Below, in pieces: positions 56,898 to 64,000 of a stretch of 64,000 bases of DNA. This stretch comes from Psychrobacter pygoscelis. Its GTDB lineage: Bacteria > Pseudomonadota > Gammaproteobacteria > Pseudomonadales > Moraxellaceae. Position 1 is the first letter of the stretch, and every line of letters starts with the position of its first letter. The notes below the pieces were generated by a model, which saw only the letters and a list, made by a program, of their open reading frames with translations, made no database searches and was not told the origin of the DNA. Location of the stretch: positions 310,001 to 374,000 of the forward strand of contig NZ_RQRU01000003.1 of the NCBI RefSeq assembly GCF_004335015.1, written 5' to 3'. Made by a program: the position numbers and the translations under genes.

Positions 56898-57686
56898 TTA
56901 CGGCCTATTCAGGGCTAACGACAACTGCCTTGATTGTGAGATGACTTCATTGGCCAAGCGCTGATACGCTCTAGCCCCCTTCGATGATTTTTCGTAGGCT
57001 AAGACAGGCATACCATGAGCTGGTGCCTCGGCCAAACGCACATTTCGCGGGATAACCGTGCGGTACATAATATCACCAAAATGACTGTCTAACTCATCAG
57101 AGACATCATTGGCCAGCGTATTTCGAGCATCAAATAAGGTGCGCACCACACCTCGGATATGCAGTCTATCATTAAGCTCTTTTAAGCGATCAATAGTTTG
57201 CGATAGATCCGCAAGACCTTCAAGCGCATAGTACTCGCACTGCATCGGGATAATTACCCCATCAGTAGCGACTAAAGCATTTACTGTCAATAAGTTTAAG
57301 CTCGGCGCACAGTCGATCAGTATGTAATCATAGGCTGACGTAAAATCAGCGCTCTCAATCGCTACTTTGAGCAGCTCGTGACTATTGGTCTGACCCATCA
57401 AAGTGATGTCCATACCAGACAGCTCACGGTTAGCACCAATGACATCGAAGCCAGCTGGGCTTTTGACAATAGCTTCTTTTAGGGCAACACCATCTAGCAG
57501 CACGTCAGCCATCGTCAAGGCCAAATCGTTTTTATCGACGCCAGTCCCCGTTGTGGCATTACCTTGTGGGTCTAAATCTATCAATAAAACTCGCTTACGC
57601 TTAGCGGCCAAACAGGCGGATAAATTTACCGCTGTGGTCGTTTTCCCCACCCCACCTTTTTGATTTGCAATTGCTAAAATTTCCAT
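56898..57686 (-). CDS. parA: Chromosome partitioning ATPase ParA (Soj)
   Basis: 262 residues. Deviant Walker A KGGVGKTTTAVNLSACLA at residues 10-27, Walker B YILIDCAPSLNLLT, and MQCEYYALEGL. Length and motifs are of small chromosomal ParA without an N-terminal HTH. It dimerises on nucleoid DNA with ATP and is released by ParB. Between rsmG and parB, the arrangement usual near origins in many bacteria; dnaA is not in the window. Confidence 0.97.
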   Translation of the reverse strand: MEILAIANQKGGVGKTTTAVNLSACLAAKRKRVLLIDLDPQGNATTGTGVDKNDLALTMADVLLDGVALKEAIVKSPAGFDVIGANRELSGMDITLMGQTNSHELLKVAIESADFTSAYDYILIDCAPSLNLLTVNALVATDGVIIPMQCEYYALEGLADLSQTIDRLKELNDRLHIRGVVRTLFDARNTLANDVSDELDSHFGDIMYRTVIPRNVRLAEAPAHGMPVLAYEKSSKGARAYQRLANEVISQSRQLSLALNRP

Positions 57687-57915
57687 ACACTCACTCAGTA
57701 GAAGCTTTGACTCTCGTCTTTATATCATTAATTTGAAATACATTGTCAAGACATCAACCCAAACCATGTCGATGGGTTTATAGGCTACTAAGTAAGGGTA
57801 GCCCATAAAGTAACTGGTCATTTGAATTTTACTCATACCACACGATGACTTAAATCCAATCACGTAACAGTCGTTACGCTAAAATCTTAAGCCGGCTCAA
57901 ATAATAGACATCATC

Positions 57916-58605
57916 TTAAAGGTTATTAAGACGTAAATTAACCAGATTTCGTGATTCGTTTAGTTTAGGTACCATTAGTGGTAGAACCTCTATTTGCCAC
58001 CGAGCTTGCAACTGCGCCAGCTCATCAGGCTCAGGTGGCCGACCTTTCATGGCGCACAGCTGACCTTGAGACTGCATTCGTGGTTCTGCTAATGTCACAA
58101 AATCTGTCAGACTGGCAAAAGCTCGCGAAGTAACCACCTCATAAGTCTCGTTATGCGCCTCAATCCGTGACGCTATAGGGCGGACATTGGCTAGTTTCAG
58201 CTCAGAGACCACTTGACGGATAAAGCGAATCTTCTTTTGATTACTATCAAGGGCGCTACACTGACGCTCAGGTTGGCAGATAGCAATGATGACGGCCGGT
58301 AAGCCTGCCCCTGTACCGATATCTAATAATGAGCCACTGGGCAAATGTGGCAAAACTGCTAGACAATCCACTATGTGCTTGGTCAGCGCTTCGACAGGCT
58401 GAGTAATGGCTGTCAGATTGTACGCCTTATTCCACAACAGCAGCTTATCTAGATATAGCAGTAAGGCTCGCAGCTGCGCCTCAGATAATGCCAATCCTAA
58501 TTCATCGACGGCATGGTTAAGCTGGTCTGCCAGCTTGGGTAGCACGTTATTAATTTTTACTATACCAGTGGGGTCAGTCAAATCCACAATATTCTCAGTA
58601 CTCAT
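57916..58605 (-). CDS. rsmG: 16S rRNA (guanine-527 N7)-methyltransferase
   Basis: 229 residues. SAM motif LLDIGTGAGLPAVIIAI (93-109), and the GidB pattern NAYNLTAI-like LLWNKAYNLTAITQP plus VTSRAFASLTDFV. Methylates G527 of 16S rRNA. Followed by parA and parB. The start at ATG 58605 fits. Loss is known to give low-level streptomycin resistance in other bacteria. Confidence 0.96.
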   Translation of the reverse strand: MSTENIVDLTDPTGIVKINNVLPKLADQLNHAVDELGLALSEAQLRALLLYLDKLLLWNKAYNLTAITQPVEALTKHIVDCLAVLPHLPSGSLLDIGTGAGLPAVIIAICQPERQCSALDSNQKKIRFIRQVVSELKLANVRPIASRIEAHNETYEVVTSRAFASLTDFVTLAEPRMQSQGQLCAMKGRPPEPDELAQLQARWQIEVLPLMVPKLNESRNLVNLRLNNL

Positions 58606-59239
58606 ATCAATATTAATCTTGGTATTCGCTGTATACCATAGCCGACAATGAACTTAACTAAAGTTGACAACGGCCGCCTAAGCGAACCATTTTATCATGT
58701 GCAGCATTTGATGGATAGGTTAAGATAGTTCTGCTCCGTCAATGAATACCTTTTATTGATGGTAGCAGCTCACGGTTCAATCAGCTGCGGATAGCTATAA
58801 TAATAGCATTATAGCTCTTATATTAATGCTCAATGTTGACAGACGAAGTGAGTAGTGCTGAATCTATTATTGACAGTACTGTTCAGTCATGGCTTGACCA
58901 TTACCATGATAATGATAATGATAGGTCAGCGACGCTCTTAGACGCAGGTCGTAGCAACCGTAGTAGAGAAGATATCAAGTCAGCATCATTTAACGTTATA
59001 ATACCTTAACAAAATTGACTACTTAATGACTATTAAATTAATATTTAACTTCGTTTAAATATCTTTAATAGGTTAGCTTAGCATTTCAACTGTAATTGCC
59101 TGACTTAGAATTTGATACAAGTGATTGAACATAGTATCGACACCACCACAGCTTTTAGTGTCAAAGTTACCCCAGTCACCTAAAGCGTATCAATTTTACA
59201 GTGCATTGACCATATGACCACGACCATTAAGATAAATAT
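58606..59239. other. Intergenic gap between divergent rsmG and Lon-like genes
   Basis: 634 bases, AT-rich, with no ORF. A run GATAATGATAATGATA at 58908-58923 resembles a Fur-type site, but neither neighbour is iron-related as far as I can see. Confidence 0.5.
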
Positions 59240-61990
59240 ATGCCAAACAATAACGCAAATGGCCATCGCAGGCTGAATAAGCCACAAAAAAAGCAAAAAC
59301 ACCCTATAAATAAGACCAACAAGTGCGCTTCCATTATCAGTGCGGATTTAGAGAATTGCACTCCAGAACAAGTGGTCAGTCGATGTCTATTGACAGCCAA
59401 GCAGTTAAAACGCCGAAGTGATCCTACCAGTCTACCTGCTACGACAGACCAAGCAGCAGCCATAGACATTGAATATGGTCAAGCTCGAGCCATTAAAGCC
59501 ATCAGAACGGCACTCGGTATTAAAGCCAGTGGCTATCATATTTTTGCCGCCGGTGAAAATGGTTTGGGCAAGCGTACGCTAATTATGCGTCTGCTAAAGC
59601 AAATTGCTGCCAGTCAAGCGACGCCAAACGACTGGGTATATGTGCATAATTTTACCGATCCGCGCACGCCGACTGCTATTACCCTGCCCTCTGGTAGAGG
59701 GTCTCAACTAAAGCAAGCCGTAGACGACTTGTGGCTCAGTGCAAAAAAACGCCTTAATCAACGCTTTCGCAGCGATAGCTATCAGAGTCAAATCGAAGCC
59801 ATCAAAAACCAGACACATCAGCAAGAGACTGAGGCCTATGACGCCCTAGATGCTGAAGGCAAACAGTATGACTTAATGCTCAGCTTTCGCGAATATGATA
59901 ACAAAGCAATATTTGTACCTACGGACTCTACAGCGGTAAAAGAAGCTAGTAATCATTCAGCAAATACGGCTATTGAGGATGAGACGAATAAAGAGGAGGC
60001 TCAGATTGCTACTGACGTCACCAGCTCTAATGACGTCACTAGCAGTTTAGAAAATCAGGCTACTAATAGCGCGTATTCTGAGCTTGCAGTATCCAGTAAA
60101 AAAGGGATGCTCACGCCTAACACTCAGCAAAACCATATGCAAAAGCGCCTCAATCAACTGACGATAGCTTTAGAACAACTAGAAGATGCCGCAAACACAA
60201 AGATTGAGCGCTTAAATCGCACTACCGCTACCCGAGCACTAACGCCATTATTTGCCAAAGCCAAAGCGCAATTTTCGGCATTACCCTTAGTCATTGACTA
60301 TCTCGATACCATCATGGCAGATATGGTTACTCATGCCGAAAACATCGTTAATGGAGATGATGAGGCGTTTAAGGCTCCGCCTCTTAGTGAGACACCCAGC
60401 CGCTATTGCGTCAATGTCTTAGTATCCAGAGCAGCTAATAGCGGCGCGCCGATTATCTTTGAAGACTTGCCGACGCATCTTAACTTGCTGGGTCATGTCG
60501 AGCAAGTCACTCAGCTAGGTACGGTGATGACCGATGTCAGTATGATTCGTGCTGGCTCCTTACACCGAGCCAATGGTGGCTATCTATTGCTCGAAGCCAG
60601 TCACTTATTAGAGCATCCCTACGCTTGGCAAGGGTTAAAGCGGGCGCTACAATCTAGACAGATCAAGCTATCTAGCCTTGAACAAATGCTAACCTTAACC
60701 GGTAGCCTATCACTAGCACCTGAGGCGATAGACTTAGATGTCAAAGTCGTACTCATTGGCGAGCCGGACCTTTATTACGAGCTTTTAGAGCTTGAACCCG
60801 AATTTAATGCGGTTTTCAAGATTCGAGCCGACTTCCATGATGAGGTTGGTCGCAGTATTGACTCTGAGCTTGCCTTGGTCGCTAAGATGGCAGATATGAT
60901 TCAGGGATACGGCCTACTGCCTTTTGATAATTACGCTCAAGCCGCTATTCTTGATCATCTAAGCCTACAAGCTGAAGACCAAAACAAACTTAGCCTACAT
61001 AGCGACCGACTCATTCAATTGTTACATGAGTCTAATCGGCATGCGTTATTGCGTCAGCAACAGTCAAGCTCTGAGCTGGGCACTAACTCGGCACTGCTTT
61101 GCTCCGCTACCTCAGACTCAGCAGCTAAATCAATTGCCAATACCGTCACGGAGATTGACGTCAAAAGCGCTATTATGGACATGGTTGAGCGTTCAAGCTA
61201 CTTAAAAGAGCTTTACTGGCAAGAGCTTAAAGAGGGTCAGCAATTAATTGATACTCAGGGCTATGCTGTTGGTCAACTAAACGCGCTGACTGTTATCAGC
61301 TATGCTGATAGTGAGTTTGGTATGCCAGCAAGGTTGACAGCACTTATTCAGCCCAACATCGGTGCCGGTGAGATTTTAGATATTGAGCGAGATGTCGAGC
61401 TGGGCGGTAGCCTACATGCCAAAGGTATGCTGATCATGACCAGCTATTTACGAGCTTTATTTAGCCAACATCATGCTCTTAATTTTAGTGCCTCCCTGGC
61501 CTTTGAGCAAAGCTATGCTCATATCGATGGCGATAGTGCTACTCTCAGCGAAGCTTGCGCCCTACTCTCAGCTTTAGCCGATGTGCCGATAAAGCAGTCA
61601 TTAGCCATCACCGGCTCCATGAACCAGTTGGGGGAAGTTCAAGCGGTAGGCGGTATCAATGCCAAGATTGCAGGATTCTATGATGCGTGCCGTGAGCAAG
61701 GTTTTACTGGTGATCAAGGAGTCATTATTCCTGCGGCTAATATTGCCCAGCTTATGCTACGAGAAGATATTATCGAGGCGGTCACAGCGGGCCAGTTTCA
61801 TATTTATGCTGTATCGACTCTATACGAGGCGCTGATGCTACTCACTGGTATTACAGTGAACTCAAGGACGAAAAAAGGGAATTATAAAAAGAAGAGTCTA
61901 TTTGGCAAGATCGTTCAGCGCTTATGTTCTTGGGAGGACGAAGATGAGCCAATTGCGCTCATGGATAATTCTACAAAAAATAAAACATGA
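59240..61990 (+). CDS. Lon-family ATP-dependent protease (YcbZ/LonB-like)
   Basis: 916 residues. P-loop variant GENGLGKRT at residues 105-113, central AAA with GANGGYLLLEA-like RANGGYLLLEASHLL, then a Lon protease domain with catalytic Ser766 in HIDGDSATLSEACALLSAL and Lys809 in VQAVGGINAKIAGF, the 43-residue spacing seen in Lon (Ser679/Lys722 in E. coli). The domain order and GDSAxLxE motif match the YcbZ/putative-Lon group. A Glu/Asn/Ser-rich insertion lies at about 228-295. Role and substrates unknown. Preceded by a long gap; start ATG 59240 has only a weak site. Confidence 0.9.
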   Translation: MPNNNANGHRRLNKPQKKQKHPINKTNKCASIISADLENCTPEQVVSRCLLTAKQLKRRSDPTSLPATTDQAAAIDIEYGQARAIKAIRTALGIKASGYHIFAAGENGLGKRTLIMRLLKQIAASQATPNDWVYVHNFTDPRTPTAITLPSGRGSQLKQAVDDLWLSAKKRLNQRFRSDSYQSQIEAIKNQTHQQETEAYDALDAEGKQYDLMLSFREYDNKAIFVPTDSTAVKEASNHSANTAIEDETNKEEAQIATDVTSSNDVTSSLENQATNSAYSELAVSSKKGMLTPNTQQNHMQKRLNQLTIALEQLEDAANTKIERLNRTTATRALTPLFAKAKAQFSALPLVIDYLDTIMADMVTHAENIVNGDDEAFKAPPLSETPSRYCVNVLVSRAANSGAPIIFEDLPTHLNLLGHVEQVTQLGTVMTDVSMIRAGSLHRANGGYLLLEASHLLEHPYAWQGLKRALQSRQIKLSSLEQMLTLTGSLSLAPEAIDLDVKVVLIGEPDLYYELLELEPEFNAVFKIRADFHDEVGRSIDSELALVAKMADMIQGYGLLPFDNYAQAAILDHLSLQAEDQNKLSLHSDRLIQLLHESNRHALLRQQQSSSELGTNSALLCSATSDSAAKSIANTVTEIDVKSAIMDMVERSSYLKELYWQELKEGQQLIDTQGYAVGQLNALTVISYADSEFGMPARLTALIQPNIGAGEILDIERDVELGGSLHAKGMLIMTSYLRALFSQHHALNFSASLAFEQSYAHIDGDSATLSEACALLSALADVPIKQSLAITGSMNQLGEVQAVGGINAKIAGFYDACREQGFTGDQGVIIPAANIAQLMLREDIIEAVTAGQFHIYAVSTLYEALMLLTGITVNSRTKKGNYKKKSLFGKIVQRLCSWEDEDEPIALMDNSTKNKT

Positions 61991-62644
61991 TGATTACTGA
62001 TCGTATTTAAAAGCTTTCATGATAAAAATATTATTTTAACCAGCTCGGGTAATCGACCTAAGCCACGAAAAATGAGTGCTATTGCTAGCATTGACGGAGT
62101 TTTTATTATAATCACTCTGTAATTATTGTATAGTTTTGTCCGCAAGGCATGCCAGCCTATAGTCGGCCTGCACTAGTTGAGCAAACTTGACTTATACTAT
62201 CTACTGTATTTCTAATGGGCTGACTTTCTAATAGCCTATATAGTCGATTCTAAATACAATAGCGTTGTTGCATTATGAGTCGGTACTGGTATAGATTTTT
62301 TGGCTTACTATAGTCACGTTAAGAGAGACTGCAACTGCAAAAGTTTATTCCACTACCGCTGTAGCGTTATTATAATAAAGTTAGTATAGCTAAGCTTGAA
62401 GCTGAGCAGTGATAAGTATCCCGAATCGCTAGCTGTCAGTTACAATTGCCCACTTCTAACCTTGACTTGCAGCAATGGCAAGATTCGTATACTAGACAAA
62501 TCTCAGACTTACTATAAAATTCAGCTATAATACCCCTTTAAGTGATACGGTGCTTGATGATCTAATAACCTAATTCAAGACACCTAGAAACATGCTTTAC
62601 TTGACCTCATTAACCTCAATACTATTCACTAAAATAAGTAAAAT
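61991..62644. other. Intergenic gap with repeat E
   Basis: 654 bases between the Lon-like and WYL genes. It contains repeat E at 62262-62378; nothing else recognised. No obvious terminator for the protease gene was found. Confidence 0.5.
62262..62378 (+). repeat. Dispersed imperfect palindrome, family 2, copy E
   Basis: About 117 bases with arms such as TTGCATTATGAGTCGGTACT and its partial complement near 62350-62375 (ACTACCGCTGTAGCGTTATT). It shares the GGTAT-A-ATTTTTTGGCTT core and the CCGCTGTA arm with copy D at 42101. Ends approximate. No ORF. Confidence 0.6.
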
Positions 62645-63661
62645 ATGGATAAATCATCGACGACGCATGGCGCTGCCACCACTGCTCGGCAATGGCAAGT
62701 GCTCTCTCAATTAGAGCGAGGCCGCTGGGTGGGTACTGCACATATCTATGAGCAGCTTAATATGGCAGGGTTTGAGGTCAGCCTTCGAACAGTGCAGCGT
62801 GACTTGAATGCTTTGGCCAAACGCTTTCCCATCGAGAAAAACAATGCCAACCCTCAAGGTTGGCGCTGGCGTGAAGATGCGCCATTACAAAGCCTGCCGC
62901 ATATGAACTTATCGCAGGCTGTGGCGTTCAATATGGTAGAGGCCAATCTCACCCAACTCTTACCACCAGCAATCCTAGATGAGTTATTCCCTTGGTTTGA
63001 TTTGGCCCGTCGACAATTAAAAGACAGTAAAGTCACTCACTCGTGGTTAGATAGGGTTCGTATTGAGCCGGCAACTCAGCCTCTTATCCCGCCGCATATC
63101 GAACCGCAATGCAAAGACAACATCTACCATGCACTCTTTAACCAGCGCCAGATTCAAGCAGCGTATACTAGGCGCTCTCAGCCCGAACCTAGTCAATACT
63201 TGCTCAATCCATTAGCCATTGTCCAGCGCGGCGTGGTCATTTATCTTCTGGCCTCTCGGGTGGATGATCCCAAAGCTATCGTTCGTACTTTTGCCCTGCA
63301 TAGATTTGAGAATGTCGAGGTCTTAGAGCAATCAGCTATTACCCCTGCTGACTTTGATCTTAATAGTTACTTGGATGATGGTGGTATGGGATTTGCTCAT
63401 CCCTTATTTAGCCAACTGCCTGATCGCGGCAAACAAACAGCTGTCAGCCTACGCTTTAAGACTGCCGCTGGCAAAAGCTTGACAGAAAGTCAGTTAAGCT
63501 CAGACCAAGAGGTAATCATGCATGACGACGACACTATGACCGTCAATGCTACCATCAATCTCACATCACAGCTGGTATGGTGGCTTCGCGGTTTTGGTGA
63601 AGGCTTAATCGATGCCAAACCTGAAATATTGTTTGCCGCGGTCAATCAGGAGCCATTGTGA
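62645..63661 (+). CDS. WYL-domain transcriptional regulator
   Basis: 338 residues. N-terminal winged helix-turn-helix (about 15-75, with HIYEQLNMAGFEVSLRTVQRDLNALAKRFPI), then a WYL domain (about 160-245) and a C-terminal WCX-like region. No catalytic motifs. WYL regulators often sense a nucleotide or DNA-fragment signal and sit beside defence or DNA-repair genes. The next gene on the same strand begins at 63842 and is cut by the window end, so its target cannot be named. Confidence 0.88.
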   Translation: MDKSSTTHGAATTARQWQVLSQLERGRWVGTAHIYEQLNMAGFEVSLRTVQRDLNALAKRFPIEKNNANPQGWRWREDAPLQSLPHMNLSQAVAFNMVEANLTQLLPPAILDELFPWFDLARRQLKDSKVTHSWLDRVRIEPATQPLIPPHIEPQCKDNIYHALFNQRQIQAAYTRRSQPEPSQYLLNPLAIVQRGVVIYLLASRVDDPKAIVRTFALHRFENVEVLEQSAITPADFDLNSYLDDGGMGFAHPLFSQLPDRGKQTAVSLRFKTAAGKSLTESQLSSDQEVIMHDDDTMTVNATINLTSQLVWWLRGFGEGLIDAKPEILFAAVNQEPL

Positions 63662-63841
63662 GGCGCGTGGAGTGGCAATTTAGGGGTTAATAGATTAGCG
63701 CTGTAGCTTAGTAGTTTTTATTACCTAGCTGTAAGATTTAACCACGTTAGCTAAATTTAGCTGACACCACACTGGCCTTAATCCATAACATACTAATCTA
63801 TCGCTATTTACAACTGTCCAATATCAAATAAAAGGATAACT

Positions 63842-64000
63842 ATGTCAGAGTCAATGACCAACCATATTGCCGCTCCGCTATCGTTGGTATCCGATACCCT
63901 GAGCGCACTAGGATTAAGACTAGAAGCTCTCCATTATGGGTTAAACTTCAAAGCGACCGAGGCCACTTTACCGGGACTAATGAACAAAATTCGCAAGAAT
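63842..64000 (+). CDS. Unknown protein, N-terminal fragment (cut by window edge)
   Basis: ATG 63842 with AAAGGA close upstream begins MSESMTNHIAAPLSLVSDTLSA and continues in an open frame to the window end (about 53 codons). No stop occurs, so it is real coding sequence with fair confidence, but I recognise no family from this stretch. It lies 180 bases after the WYL regulator on the same strand and may be its target. Confidence 0.6.
   Translation, partial: MSESMTNHIAAPLSLVSDTLSALGLRLEALHYGLNFKATEATLPGLMNKIRKN

Noticed and set aside
1..64000. Search for CRISPR arrays, tRNA or rRNA genes and prophage
   Set aside because: No regularly spaced repeats, cloverleaf-like runs with CCA-compatible ends, rRNA-like sequence or phage structural genes were recognised by reading. 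A tRNAscan or Infernal run could still find a missed tRNA or riboswitch.

Overview
The window looks like chromosome of a Psychrobacter-type gammaproteobacterium (Moraxellaceae). This is inferred from protein style and gene order: AT-leaning DNA, many N-terminal Gln/Ser/Thr-rich extensions, cvpA-purF, xseA/xseB, an exbBD-msbA-lpxK-kdsB block and rsmG-parA-parB. I see no prophage, CRISPR array, rRNA or tRNA. Almost all of it is core metabolism and envelope biology.

Layout. 1-9.5 kb, minus strand: start of purF, cvpA, pyrD, a membrane protein, then gspM, gspL, sixA and gpsA reading leftwards, a nitroreductase and zapE. 9.6-15 kb: an alpha/beta hydrolase, a small lipoprotein, xseA and xseB (plus), convergent with pncB (minus). 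15.3-24 kb, minus: a Pit phosphate transporter, a thioredoxin-MsrA-MsrB lipoprotein, a betaine/choline-type ABC transporter whose binding protein and permease are one polypeptide, and an aldehyde dehydrogenase. 24.3-25 kb is a small graveyard holding an IS3-like OrfA start fused to an ORF with one in-frame TGA, and a YafQ/RelE-like toxin relic. 25-32 kb: lipB, ppa, two small membrane proteins, dusB, a BCCT osmolyte transporter and a HIT protein. 33-41.6 kb: an orphan, ilvD, a CPA1 antiporter, a serine hydrolase, a DUF442 phosphatase-like protein and a MaoC-like protein. 42.4-48 kb: high-molecular-weight FabG, a divergent thiolase with a 189-residue low-complexity N-terminus, and ppk2. 48-59 kb, minus: pilZ, holB, kdsB, lpxK, msbA, exbD, exbB, parB, parA, rsmG. 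59-64 kb, plus: a Lon-family protease, a WYL regulator and the start of an unknown gene.

How genes work together. MaoC, FabG and thiolase provide the dehydratase, reductase and thiolase steps of a (R)-3-hydroxyacyl thioester route, in the same arrangement I recall for htdX-fabG4-fadA2 of Mycobacterium tuberculosis. ExbB/ExbD, MsbA, LpxK and KdsB form a lipopolysaccharide export and assembly block, with lpxK and msbA overlapping by 4 bases. ParA, ParB and RsmG are the usual chromosome-partition neighbourhood. Osmoprotection is represented twice, by the ABC system and the BCCT carrier.

The main structure not explained by genes is two families of small dispersed imperfect palindromes in intergenic gaps. 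One has three 121-bp copies (7321, 37972 inverted, 49860); the other has two copies of about 110 bp (42101, 62262). Other points of interest are the thiolase extension, a terminator-like hairpin touching the annotated dusB start codon, a 15-bp tandem repeat reading as pentapeptides just before xseB, and several small ORFs in long gaps.
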